Positions 10,265 to 20,706 of a stretch of DNA of 64,000 bases are shown piece after piece. Location: the NCBI RefSeq assembly GCF_043555865.1, contig NZ_JBIGHY010000004.1, forward strand, positions 248,001 through 312,000, given 5' to 3'. Under the pieces are notes generated by a model. The model worked only from the letters and a program-made list of their open reading frames with translations, did no database searches and had not been told where the DNA came from. Made by a program: the position numbers and the translations under genes. Position 1 is the first letter of the stretch, and every line of letters begins with the position of its first letter. This DNA is from Pelomonas dachongensis. Lineage in GTDB: Bacteria > Pseudomonadota > Gammaproteobacteria > Burkholderiales > Burkholderiaceae_C.

Positions 10265-10290
10265 AAAAAAGGCCGGACGGGGCCGGCCTT
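10265..10290 (-). terminator. Rho-independent terminator after rpoD
   Basis: On the minus strand AAGGCCGG pairs with CCGGCCTT through a short C-rich loop and runs into TTTTTT (10265-10270). It lies about 110 bases after the rpoD stop and just upstream of the cyclase start. Confidence 0.88.
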
Positions 10291-10399
10291 GATGCCGTGC
10301 GCAGCTTGTGCCCCGCTTGCTGCGCAAGTCGGGGCGCTAACTTGGTACGGCCTGCCGTGCAGCCCGCACGGCCTGCGGCGGCCACGTCCTCGTCCAACC

Positions 10400-12643
<2,244 letters not shown>

Positions 12644-12977
12644 GCAGGTCCTTCGAGGGTTTGCGCGGTCAATTCTGAAATGCGGCAGCCACCGCGGCCG
12701 GCCCGGGCTGGTCGAAAAAACCGGCGGGGCAGGGGGCGGTGGCTTTCATCACCCGGTATCACCCGTCGTGCGGGTCAGGGACCGTGGCGTGGCGCGAACA
12801 AGCTGGCGTGATCGTTTGGTATGCAGAGCTGGCGGATGTTGTGGCCTTCAAAACTCTTGATCGAGTTGCCCAGTGTCGCTGGGTGGCCGGTTCCGGCATT
12901 TCTCTGCCGTCACTCTTGACGCGCGCGGAAAACGTTGAATTATCCGCCAGATTTACAGAGACGTCAAAAATTCGACA
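12644..12977. other. rpoD leader region, no gene
   Basis: This 334-base gap between dnaG and rpoD contains the rpoD promoter at its far end (12939-12967) and otherwise an apparently untranslated leader. I see no ORF with coding character, no tRNA and no known riboswitch. The leader is long for a sigma factor gene. Confidence 0.6.
12939..12967 (-). promoter_or_regulatory. Sigma-70 promoter of rpoD
   Basis: On the minus strand TTGACG (12962-12967) and GATAAT (12939-12944) are separated by exactly 17 bases, in an unusually AT-rich patch. It lies just beyond the dnaG stop codon, so rpoD can be expressed apart from dnaG. Confidence 0.8.
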
Positions 12978-14879
12978 TCAGCCGCGCGAGACGCCATGGC
13001 GTTCGCGCAGCCGGGCCAGTGCCTCCAAGGCGCGGCGCCGCTCGTCGTCGGTGGCGCCGTCGCCGCCCGGCAGCGCGGCTGGCGCCCGGGCTCGCAGCTC
13101 CGCCACCGCCCCGGCGAGGTCCCCCTGAGGGTCGGACTCCTCGATGCCCAGCTCCTGGAAGCTGCGCACCAGTCGGTGCACCGGGTCGCCGAAGCCGTCG
13201 GCAGCCAGCCCTGCCTGCACCACCGCCCAGGGGCTGGCGCCGTGATGGGTCAGGTGGCGCTCCAGCCAATGGATCAGCTCACCGTGCGTGCCGGGCAGGT
13301 CGTGCAGCAGGCTGCGATCCTCGTCGGCCAGCGTCTCCCACAGTTCGCTGTGCTGCAGCAACAGGCGGGTGGCGTTGTCGGCGTGCGTGGCCGGCGTGGC
13401 GCGTGGACCGGCCGGGCGCGGTTCGGCATCGCGCCGCGACTTCCAGTCGCCCTTGCCCTTCCACTCGCCCTTGGGTTTCCATTCGCCCTTAGGTTTCCAT
13501 TCGCCTTTTGGCTGCCAGCGTGGCTTCTCGGCCTGAGGCGGTTCGGCGTTGCTGCCAGCGGGGGGCGGCAGGGCTTCGCCCCACCACATCGACTGCAGTT
13601 CGGCCTCCGGCATCTGCCCCTGACGCGCGATCTCGCCCAGCAGCTGGCGGCGCAGCAGGCCTTCGGGCAGCAGGTTCCACAGCGGCCGGGCCTGACCGAG
13701 CATGCGGGCGCGGCCTTCGGGCGTGCCGAGGTCGCAGCCTTCACCGGCCACGTTCACCAACTGGCGCGACAGTGGCACGGCGCCTTCCACCGCGCGCTCG
13801 AACGCCTCGGCGCCCAGCTCGCGGACGTAGGAGTCGGGGTCGTGCTCGGTCGGCAGGAACAGGAACTTGACGGTGCGCGTCTCGTTGGCGTGCGGCAGGG
13901 CGGCCTCCAGCGCGCGACCGGCGGCGCGGCGGCCGGCCGCGTCACCGTCGAAGCTGAACACCACGCTGTCGGTGAAGCGGAACAGCTTGTGCACATGTTC
14001 GGCCGTACAGGCCGTGCCCAGCGTGGCGACGGCGTTGCCGATGCCGTACTGGGCCAGCGCGACGACGTCCATGTAGCCTTCGACGACCAGCGCGTAGCCG
14101 CGCAGGCGCATCGCCTGCCGGCCTTCGAACAGGCCGTACAGCTCGCGGCCCTTCACGAACACCGGGGTTTCGGGCGAGTTCAGGTACTTGGGCTCACCCT
14201 TGTCCAGCACGCGGCCGCCGAAGCCGATGACCTCGCCCCGCACGTTGCGGATGGGGAACATCACGCGGTCGCGGAAACGGTCGTATCGCTTGACCTCCTC
14301 ACCCGGGTCGACCTCCGGCGTGATGACCAGGCCCGACTCCACCAGCTGCGGGTCGTCGTACGACGGGAAGCCGCTGGCCAGCGAGCGCCAGCCTTCGGGC
14401 GCATAGCCCAGGCCGAAGCGGGCAGCGACCTGCCCGCTGAGGCCGCGTCCCTTCAGGTAATCGATGGCGCGCGGCGATTTGCGCAGTTGCGCCTTGTAGA
14501 AGTCCCCGGCGCGGGCGAGCACGTCGGTGAGGCTCTGCTGCCGGGCCTTCTCGGCCTTGGCCTTGTCGCGCTGCTCGGGGCTGCGCTCGTCCTGCGGCAC
14601 CTGCATGCCGGTCTGCTGGGCGAGGTCTTCGACGGCCTCGACGAAGCTGGCGCCGGTGTGCTCCATCAGGAAGCCGATGGCGTTGCCGTGCACGCCGCAG
14701 CCGAAGCAGTGGTAGGTCTGGCGGACGCGGTTGACGTTGAAGCTGGGCGACTTCTCGCCGTGGAAGGGGCACAGGCCCTTGAAGTTGGCGCCGGCCTTCT
14801 TCAGCTCAACGTGGCGGCTCACCACGTCGACGATGTCGACGCGGGACAGCAAATCCTGGATGAAGCCTTGGGGAATCAC
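12978..14879 (-). CDS. dnaG: DNA primase DnaG
   Basis: A 633-residue enzyme that makes RNA primers at the replication fork. The N-terminal zinc ribbon is seen as CPFHGEKSPSF with YHCFGCGVHGNAIGF (about 40-70). The RNA polymerase core and TOPRIM fold carry VVEGYMDVVALAQYG and FSFDGDAAGRRAAGRALE. The C-terminal DnaB-interacting domain follows a linker that contains hexapeptide repeats (KGEWKP) encoded by an 18-base tandem repeat. Length is normal apart from this linker. It starts 9 bases after the stop of the GGDEF-EAL gene, so the two are probably co-transcribed. rpoD follows, but rpsU, the usual upstream partner in the macromolecular-synthesis operon, is absent. Confidence 0.97.
   Translation of the reverse strand: MIPQGFIQDLLSRVDIVDVVSRHVELKKAGANFKGLCPFHGEKSPSFNVNRVRQTYHCFGCGVHGNAIGFLMEHTGASFVEAVEDLAQQTGMQVPQDERSPEQRDKAKAEKARQQSLTDVLARAGDFYKAQLRKSPRAIDYLKGRGLSGQVAARFGLGYAPEGWRSLASGFPSYDDPQLVESGLVITPEVDPGEEVKRYDRFRDRVMFPIRNVRGEVIGFGGRVLDKGEPKYLNSPETPVFVKGRELYGLFEGRQAMRLRGYALVVEGYMDVVALAQYGIGNAVATLGTACTAEHVHKLFRFTDSVVFSFDGDAAGRRAAGRALEAALPHANETRTVKFLFLPTEHDPDSYVRELGAEAFERAVEGAVPLSRQLVNVAGEGCDLGTPEGRARMLGQARPLWNLLPEGLLRRQLLGEIARQGQMPEAELQSMWWGEALPPPAGSNAEPPQAEKPRWQPKGEWKPKGEWKPKGEWKGKGDWKSRRDAEPRPAGPRATPATHADNATRLLLQHSELWETLADEDRSLLHDLPGTHGELIHWLERHLTHHGASPWAVVQAGLAADGFGDPVHRLVRSFQELGIEESDPQGDLAGAVAELRARAPAALPGGDGATDDERRRALEALARLRERHGVSRG
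13440..13511 (-). repeat. 18-bp tandem repeat inside dnaG (KGEWKP units)
   Basis: About four imperfect 18-base units of the form AAGGGCGAATGGAAACCC encode successive KGEWKP-like hexapeptides in the linker before the helicase-binding domain. In-frame units make the copy number free to vary without breaking the protein. Confidence 0.8.
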
Positions 14880-14888
14880 CCCGCCAGT

Positions 14889-17800
14889 TTACGGATGGGG
14901 CTGGGGCGCTGCGCGCAACTGGCCTGCCCAGTCGCTGCGGACGAAGTTTTCCATCCAGGCGGGCAGCGACTGCGCGGGCATCGCGGGGGCGATGCCGTGG
15001 CCCTGGCCCAGCCGGCAGCCCAGGCGCACCAGCTCGCGCGCGTGGGCGCGGCTCTCGACGCCCTTGGCCAGCACCGTGCAGCCGATGTTGCGGCCCAGTC
15101 CGATGACGCTTTCCACCAGCGACAGGTCTTGCGCATCGCCCAGCATGCCCTGCACGTAGCTGCGGTCCAGCTTCAGCGTGTCGGCCGGCAGCTGCTTCAG
15201 CGAGGTCAGCCGCGAATAGCCGGCGCCGAAGTCGTCCAGCGAGACGCCCACCCCGAGATTCATGCAGCGCTGGATCAGCGCCTGCGTGGAGCCGATCTCG
15301 CCAAGCGCGTCGGCCTCCAGCACGTCCAGGTTCAGCAGGTGGCTCATGCCGGCGGGGTGGCGTTGCAGCAGCTCCTGCAGCCGTTGCGGGAAATCCGGCT
15401 GGCGCAGCTGGCGTATGCCCACGTTGACACTGACCGGCAGGCCCCGGCCGGCGTTGGCACCGTCGCGTTTCCAGGCTTCGGCCTGGGTGAGCGCCTGCTC
15501 GATGACCCAGTCGCCGATCTGCACCGCGAGCCCCGAGTTCTCGATGCCGGGCAGGAAGTGCGCCGGCGTCAGCAGGCCGCGGTCGGGGTGCTGCCAACGC
15601 AGCAGGGCCTCGACGCCCATGACCTGGCCCGTGCGCAGCTCGATCTGCGGCTGGTAGTGCAGCAGCAGCTCGCCGCCGTCCAGCGCGCGCTGCAGGCGCG
15701 CCACGGCCAGCAGGTCGGCCTCGTCGCGCGCGTTCAGCGTCGGGTCGTGGAAGTCGACGATGCCCCGGCCGGCCTGCTTGGCGCGGTACAGCGCGTGGCC
15801 GGCATGGCGCAGCAGCGTCTCGGGGTCGGCGTCGTCCTTGGGATAGAGCGTCGCGCCCATGCTGGCGCCGAGCTCCAGCACCATGCCTTCGCCGACGCGG
15901 CTCTCGCGGATCGCCACCGGGGTGGACAGCACCGTCATCAGCCGGGAGATCGCGTGCTGGCCTTCCTCGGGTGTCTGCACCCGCAGCAGTACGGCGAACT
16001 CGTCACCATGCAGGCGGGCGAGCTGGTCGGCGGTGTCGGGCCAGGCGCCACGCGCGCCGCGCAGCGTGGCCTGCAGCCGCGTGGCGATCTGCTGCATGGC
16101 GGCGTCGGCCACCAGCTGGCCATGCTCTGCGTTGACGCGGGCAAAGTCGTCCAGGTCGATGACGCCGACGATGAGGTTGAAGCCGTCGCGGTTGGCCGCG
16201 GCCATCGACTGCGGCAGCAGGCGCATGAACTCGTCGCGATTGGGCAGTCCGGTGGCGACGTCGTAGCGCAGGCTGCGCCGCAGCAGGTCTTGCTGGCGCA
16301 GGCTTTCGCCCAGGTCGGTCAGGCTCAGCAGGCGCCAGCGCGGGCCGATGCCGTCTGGCTCCGGCACCGGACTGAGTCGGGCGTCGAAGATGTGCTGCCC
16401 GCTGTCGTCCAGCTGGACCTCCAGCCGACCGCTCCAGGACTGGCCGGCATTCAGGCGCTTCAGCAACTCCGCGCCGTCCTGCCCACTGCGCTTCAGGTTG
16501 GTCTTGCTGAGCGGCACGGCCGGGCGGCCGACGAGAATTTCCCGCGACGCGTGCAGCAGTTCGCAGTAGGCAGGATTGGCTTCGACGATGCGCCACTGGG
16601 TATCGACGACGGCCAGCCCCTCGCGCGACTGCTGGAACAGCGTGGCCGACAACCGCTCGCGCTCCTCGGCGGTGCGGCGCCAACTGGTGTCGGCCAGCGT
16701 CAGGATCAGGCCACGCGCGCGGCCGCGGCGGTCGCGCTGCGGCACATGGGCTTGCAATTCGTGCCAGCGCCAGTCGCCGCCGTCGGCAGCCAGCCGCAGC
16801 GACAGCGCCAGCTGCTGGGGGCCGGGTGTCGACACCAGCTCGCGCAGCGCGGCGCGGGCAGCATCGCGCTCGCGCGGGTGCACGGCGCGCAGCCAGTCCA
16901 GCGGGCCGGTGGCCGGCGCGGCGCTGGGGTCGACGGGGGTGGTCAACGCCAGCCAGCGCGCGGAGGCCTGGCGGCGTCCTTCCGGCAGCCGCCATTCGGC
17001 GAGGGCCAGGCCTTGGGCATCGAGTGCGGCGCGCCAGGCATCGCGCTCACGCAACTGGTGGCGGCTCAACGCGATGACGGCCAGGGGCAGACCCGCCAGC
17101 AGCAGGCCCGCCAGCCAACTGGCCGGCGTGCCCGGCGTGCACAGCGCCCACAGCAGCAGCAGCGCCGCGCCGAGTCGGGCGTTGTCGCGCGGTGATGCCT
17201 GCAGTGCGTGCAGACACAGCAGCAGGTGCGGCGCCAGTAGCAGCGCGATGGCGTCGGGGTGCCAGCCGGCCGTGATCTGCGCCACCAACGCCACGGCGGC
17301 GAGCGCCTGGCTGACCCAGTGGTTGCCGCGGCGCGGGCGCTGTGCACTGGCCTGCAAGGCGGTGCCGACGCTGAGCAGCCCCAGCGCCCAGGCCACCCCC
17401 AGTTGTGCGGCACCCACCAGGCTGGCCTGCCAGCCATGCCCCAGCACCAGCGGCACCGCGACGGCCGGCAGCATCGCCAGCAGCGGCGCGGCCAGCCCGG
17501 CGAGCGCGGCGAAGCTGCCCATTTCGCGCCGGCTCGCCAGCCGGCCGCTGAGCCCCAGGCGGCGCAGCAGGCTGCGGTTCAGCAGCAGCGCCAGCAGCGG
17601 CAGCGTCAGCACGCTGAGCAAGGGCGCGGAGGCCAGCAGCCCTGTGGGTGTCAGGCCGACGTGCGGCAGCAGCGGCAGGCTGCAGCCCAGCAGCAGGCCG
17701 GCCATCGCCACGGGCAGCACCCAGGTGCCCAGCCGCCACAGCACGGTCAGGCCGAAGGCGGCGATCAACAGCGGCAGCAGCAGCTCAGGGATGGCGAGGG

Positions 17801-18050
17801 CGCCCGACGGCTGCGGCGGCCTCAGCAGCGGCGGCAGCAGTGCGCCTCCCAGCATCCAGGCGGCAACGACGCCGGCTCCCAGGCCGGCGGCGGCGGCCAG
17901 CCCGACGCGGCGCAGGCGGCGCCAGCCGCGCCGGTCATGGATGCGCCTTGGCCCGGCCGCCAGCGAGGCGGAGGGCGGCGCTTCGCCGGTCAGCGGGGTG
18001 ATGGTGTGGCGCGGCTGCTGGGTGTCACCGCCCTGGGTGCTGGCTGCCAT
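14889..18050 (-). CDS. Membrane PAS-GGDEF-EAL signalling protein
   Basis: A 1053-residue protein. Residues about 50-330 hold many hydrophobic helices (integral membrane sensor, no recognised name). Two PAS-like regions follow (about 340-455 and 463-580), then GGDEF (595-760) and EAL (775-1040). The diguanylate cyclase signature reads HGDEF at 681-685 rather than GGDEF, without an RxxD inhibitory site. In the EAL domain EAL itself (VEALLRW), DDFGAGYS and KLD are intact, but the usual AEGVE reads AKGVE and the ExTE metal motif reads DVLE. Phosphodiesterase activity is therefore doubtful. ATG 18050 was chosen over GTG 18131 because AAGG precedes it. The gene runs straight into dnaG. Confidence 0.87.
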   Translation of the reverse strand: MAASTQGGDTQQPRHTITPLTGEAPPSASLAAGPRRIHDRRGWRRLRRVGLAAAAGLGAGVVAAWMLGGALLPPLLRPPQPSGALAIPELLLPLLIAAFGLTVLWRLGTWVLPVAMAGLLLGCSLPLLPHVGLTPTGLLASAPLLSVLTLPLLALLLNRSLLRRLGLSGRLASRREMGSFAALAGLAAPLLAMLPAVAVPLVLGHGWQASLVGAAQLGVAWALGLLSVGTALQASAQRPRRGNHWVSQALAAVALVAQITAGWHPDAIALLLAPHLLLCLHALQASPRDNARLGAALLLLWALCTPGTPASWLAGLLLAGLPLAVIALSRHQLRERDAWRAALDAQGLALAEWRLPEGRRQASARWLALTTPVDPSAAPATGPLDWLRAVHPRERDAARAALRELVSTPGPQQLALSLRLAADGGDWRWHELQAHVPQRDRRGRARGLILTLADTSWRRTAEERERLSATLFQQSREGLAVVDTQWRIVEANPAYCELLHASREILVGRPAVPLSKTNLKRSGQDGAELLKRLNAGQSWSGRLEVQLDDSGQHIFDARLSPVPEPDGIGPRWRLLSLTDLGESLRQQDLLRRSLRYDVATGLPNRDEFMRLLPQSMAAANRDGFNLIVGVIDLDDFARVNAEHGQLVADAAMQQIATRLQATLRGARGAWPDTADQLARLHGDEFAVLLRVQTPEEGQHAISRLMTVLSTPVAIRESRVGEGMVLELGASMGATLYPKDDADPETLLRHAGHALYRAKQAGRGIVDFHDPTLNARDEADLLAVARLQRALDGGELLLHYQPQIELRTGQVMGVEALLRWQHPDRGLLTPAHFLPGIENSGLAVQIGDWVIEQALTQAEAWKRDGANAGRGLPVSVNVGIRQLRQPDFPQRLQELLQRHPAGMSHLLNLDVLEADALGEIGSTQALIQRCMNLGVGVSLDDFGAGYSRLTSLKQLPADTLKLDRSYVQGMLGDAQDLSLVESVIGLGRNIGCTVLAKGVESRAHARELVRLGCRLGQGHGIAPAMPAQSLPAWMENFVRSDWAGQLRAAPQPHP

Positions 18051-18159
18051 GGTCAGCCTTGCGCCACGGGCTGGCCGGCATGGCGGCGTCCGTATCGACT
18101 GGCCTTGATCGGCATGACTGCGTGCATACACCAGAGTTTAGGCACGCTCATGCAACAAA

Positions 18160-18188
18160 ATGAAAAGGGCCGTCCCGAAGGAGGCCCT
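18160..18188 (-). terminator. Terminator after the H-NS-like gene
   Basis: On the minus strand AGGGCC pairs with GGCCCT around a TCC/GGA-extended loop and is followed by TTTTCATTTT. A second hairpin (CTGTCC...GGACAG, 18200-18222) lies between it and the stop codon. It separates the H-NS-like gene from the GGDEF-EAL gene. Confidence 0.75.
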
Positions 18189-18235
18189 GATTCAAGGGGC
18201 TGTCCCGCGCTTGCGCGGACAGCGGCGCGGCGGTT

Positions 18236-18532
18236 TCAGACCGCGAAATCGGTCAGCTTGGCACCGCCGGCAACGGCTGCCTTCAGCCATTTCGGTTGCA
18301 GGCCGCGGCCGCTCCAGGTTTCTCCGGTGGCCTGATTGCGATACTTTGCCGCCACTTTGGACACCTTGACGGGCTTGGGCGTGCGGGTGCTCAGATCGGC
18401 GATTGACAGGCCATATTCGCTCATCAGGGTTTTGACCTTGGCAATGGCTTCGCTGCGTTCACGATCCTTGGTTTGGTTGATCTGTTCATCCAGCGCGGCG
18501 CGTTGTGCCAGAAGTTCCTTGAGATTGGACAT
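18236..18532 (-). CDS. H-NS family nucleoid-associated protein
   Basis: A 98-residue DNA-binding protein. The N-terminal half is a coiled-coil oligomerisation segment (LKELLAQRAALDEQINQTKDRER). The C-terminal half carries the H-NS-type AT-hook-like block KYRNQATGETWSGRGLQPKW, typical of the short H-NS (Bv3F-like) proteins of Betaproteobacteria. Such proteins silence AT-rich, often foreign, DNA. AGGA lies 8 bases before the ATG. A possible promoter is at 18634-18663 and a terminator at 18160-18188, so it is probably monocistronic. Confidence 0.92.
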   Translation of the reverse strand: MSNLKELLAQRAALDEQINQTKDRERSEAIAKVKTLMSEYGLSIADLSTRTPKPVKVSKVAAKYRNQATGETWSGRGLQPKWLKAAVAGGAKLTDFAV

Positions 18533-18633
18533 GCTGCGATTCCTGTGGCGATTTGAGCGGGGAGACTCGGGGCGTTGCGGCCCACGGCCTCGGAGAAGGC
18601 GGTTTTGAACCGCGCGAGTATCTCCGTGACCGG

Positions 18634-18663
18634 ATTAAATCGCGGCAGGCCGGTTTCATGCAA
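18634..18663 (-). promoter_or_regulatory. Possible promoter of the H-NS-like gene
   Basis: On the minus strand TTGCAT and TTTAAT are separated by 18 bases, about 95 bases upstream of the start codon. The -10 matches consensus at 5 of 6 positions; the -35 is weak. Confidence 0.35.
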
Positions 18664-18775
18664 GAGTTTTCTTTGACGGGCGCTGCGGGTTTTCATTCCC
18701 GAGGCCCCCTTTGTATTCGCGAGCCTTGCCGGCACTCGTGCCGGGCGCACAGGTCACGGCGGTAGCAGAAACACC

Positions 18776-18804
18776 AAGGGCCGGCGACTGGCGTCCCGGC
18801 CCTT
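18776..18804 (-). terminator. Possible terminator hairpin downstream of yggX
   Basis: AAGGGCCGG pairs perfectly with CCGGCCCTT around an 11-base loop. On the minus strand it is followed by GGTGTTT, so the T-run is poor. It could end yggX transcription. Confidence 0.4.
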
Positions 18805-18871
18805 GATATTCAACGCGGATGCCCAGGCCGGCCGGGCTTAATCAGCGGCTGGGCCGCACCAGGCCCACTTT

Positions 18872-19009
18872 GGCTTCGGCACCCGTGCCGAAGGAGAATG
18901 TGGCGAGTGCATCACTTGCGCGGGGCAAATGAGCAATTCCCAAGTTTTCCGCTGTGCTCAGTTCGCGGGTGGGACGTAGCCGGCCACGGCTTCGGCACCC
19001 GTGCCGAAG
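18872..19009. repeat. Duplicated palindrome CTTCGGCACCCGTGCCGAAG
   Basis: A 22-base sequence containing this perfect 9-bp inverted repeat with a CC loop occurs at 18872-18893 (non-coding) and again at 18988-19009 (inside the 3' end of yggX). The two copies are identical. Confidence 0.75.
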
Positions 19010-19236
19010 AAAAACTGTTCTGCCTGGCGCATCAGGTATTGACGGGCGCGCAGGTCGGCGAGGTTCAGGCGATTCTCATTGACCAGCATGGTCTGGTGCT
19101 TCATCCAGGCCGCCCAGGCTTCCTTGCTGACGCTCTCCCAGACCTTTTTGCCGAGTTCGGTGTGAGCGGGGTAGGGCGGGAAGTCCAGACCTTCGGCTTC
19201 CTTCTTCAGATAGGCACATTGGACGGTGCGGGGCAT
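18958..19236 (-). CDS. yggX: YggX-type Fe(II)-trafficking / oxidative-damage protection protein
   Basis: A 92-residue cytoplasmic protein that in enteric bacteria protects iron-sulfur clusters from superoxide. Family blocks seen are RTVQCAYLKKEAEGLDFPPYP at the N-terminus (with the conserved Cys), the central KVWESVSKEAWAAWMKHQTMLVNE and the C-terminal GYVPP. Length is normal. Its last codons contain one copy of a palindrome that is repeated downstream. Confidence 0.95.
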   Translation of the reverse strand: MPRTVQCAYLKKEAEGLDFPPYPAHTELGKKVWESVSKEAWAAWMKHQTMLVNENRLNLADLRARQYLMRQAEQFFFGTGAEAVAGYVPPAN

Positions 19237-19323
19237 GGCGGACTCCTGGAACGACAGAAAGGGAAAACGGCCGGCACTGTAGCGTGTGGGTCGTATCGAC
19301 GGGCCTTGTGAGCCCTTTCGGGG

Positions 19324-20667
19324 TTAGTTGAATCGTTTGACCAGCACTTGCGAGCGGCGGTCCCAGTTGTATTTGCGCTTGCGCTCGTCCGGCAGCCATT
19401 CCGGGTCGACCTGCTGGAATCCGCGCTTGATGAACCAGTGCATGGTCCGGGTGGTCAGCACGAAGATGCTGCTCAGCCCCATGGCCTTGGCGCGCTGCTC
19501 GATGCGCTTGAGCAGGCGGTCGCCGTCGCCCTGACCCTGCACTTCGGCTGAGACGGTCAGCGCGGCCATCTCGGCCGTGTGGGCCTCGACGTAAGGGTAG
19601 AGCGCCGCGCAGCCGAAGATGACGCCGTCGTGCTCGATGACCGTGTACAGCTCGGCATCGCGCTCAATTTCCGTGCGGCTTCGCTTGACCAACGTGCCGT
19701 CGCGCTCGAAGGGCTCGATGAGCTGGATGATGCCGGCCACGTCGTCAGCGCCGGCCTCGCGCAGGCTCTCCAGCTTCTCGTCGACGACCATGGTGCCGAT
19801 GCCGTCGTGGGTGTAGACCTCCTGCAGCAGCGCGCCGTCGACCGCGAACGGGATGATGTGCGAGCGCTCCACGCCCGCGCGGCAGGCTTCGGCGCAGTGG
19901 CGCAGGTAGAAGGCCACGTCGCTGGGCTCCGGCGCCGGGCCTGCCTGGGCCACCATGCGTTCGGCGTCGGCCAGCGCCAGCTCGGTGTCGATGGGGCTGT
20001 CCGGGTCTGCCGGGTTCTCCAGCACGCCGGGCACCTCGCAGACGAACAACAGCTTGTCGGCCTGCATCGCGATGGCCGCCGACGTGGCGACGTCCTCCAT
20101 CGACAGGTTGAAGGCCTCGCCCGTGGGCGAAAAGCCGAACGGCGACAGCAGCACGATGGCGCCGATGTCGATGGCGCGCTGGATGGCCGCGCCATCGACC
20201 TTGCGCACCAGGCCCGAATGCTGGAAATCCACGCCGTCGACGATGCCGACCGGCCGTGCGGTCAGAAAGTTGCCCGAAACGACCCGCACGGTGGCGTTGG
20301 CCATGGGCGTGTTGGGCAGGCCCTGGCTGAACGCCGCCTCGATCTCGAAGCGCAGTTGGCCCGCGGCCTCCTGGGCGCAGTCCAGCGCGACGGCGTCGGT
20401 GATGCGGCGGCCGTGGCTGAAGCGCGGCGTCTGGCCCTTGGCCAGCAGCTGTTCGTTGACCTGTGGGCGGAAACCGTGCACCAGCACGAGCTTGATGCCC
20501 ATGGCGTGCATGATGGCCAGGTCCTGCACGAAGGTGTTGAGCTTGCCGGCCGAGATCAGTTCACCTGGCATGCCGACGACAAAGGTCTCGCCGCGGTAGG
20601 CGTGGATGTACGGCGCCACCGAACGGAACCAGGGCACGAAGGTGTGAGGGAAGACGAGGCCGGTCAT
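19324..20667 (-). CDS. argA: N-acetylglutamate synthase (amino-acid kinase-GNAT fusion)
   Basis: A 447-residue enzyme for the first step of arginine synthesis, acetyl-CoA plus glutamate. The N-terminal amino-acid-kinase fold (about 20-285) shows LVLVHGFRPQVNEQL and LLSPFGFSPTGEAFNLSMEDVA. The C-terminal GNAT domain (about 300-440) shows EMAALTVSAEVQGQGDGDRLL, where the acetyl-CoA loop is expected, and IFVLTTRTMHWFIKRGFQ. The C-terminal KRKYNWDRRSQVLVKRF is typical of bacterial ArgA. The ATG at 20667 gives the conserved N-terminus; no good ribosome binding site is visible and the frame is open further upstream. It is divergent from hrpA with 39 bases between the starts. Confidence 0.94.
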   Translation of the reverse strand: MTGLVFPHTFVPWFRSVAPYIHAYRGETFVVGMPGELISAGKLNTFVQDLAIMHAMGIKLVLVHGFRPQVNEQLLAKGQTPRFSHGRRITDAVALDCAQEAAGQLRFEIEAAFSQGLPNTPMANATVRVVSGNFLTARPVGIVDGVDFQHSGLVRKVDGAAIQRAIDIGAIVLLSPFGFSPTGEAFNLSMEDVATSAAIAMQADKLLFVCEVPGVLENPADPDSPIDTELALADAERMVAQAGPAPEPSDVAFYLRHCAEACRAGVERSHIIPFAVDGALLQEVYTHDGIGTMVVDEKLESLREAGADDVAGIIQLIEPFERDGTLVKRSRTEIERDAELYTVIEHDGVIFGCAALYPYVEAHTAEMAALTVSAEVQGQGDGDRLLKRIEQRAKAMGLSSIFVLTTRTMHWFIKRGFQQVDPEWLPDERKRKYNWDRRSQVLVKRFN

Positions 20668-20706
20668 GGGGCGGGATTCTCGGGCCTGCGGGACAATGAC
20701 GACGCA

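Larger units (their letters stand above)
18533..18957. other. Gene-poor spacer between the H-NS-like gene and yggX
   Basis: This 425-base spacer holds a possible H-NS promoter (18634-18663), a GC-rich hairpin (18776-18804) and a copy of a 20-base palindrome also found in yggX (18874-18893). Reading minus-strand codons that end at TGA 18842-18844 gives FSFGTGAEAKVGLVRPSR, which mirrors the last 18 residues of YggX. No complete gene is supported. Confidence 0.6.

Noticed and set aside
12996..17195. Very long open frame on the plus strand opposite dnaG and the GGDEF-EAL gene
   Set aside because: Its product is compositionally odd (His/Gln/Ala/Arg rich), with no domains. It mirrors two clear minus-strand genes, as expected for GC-rich antisense frames.
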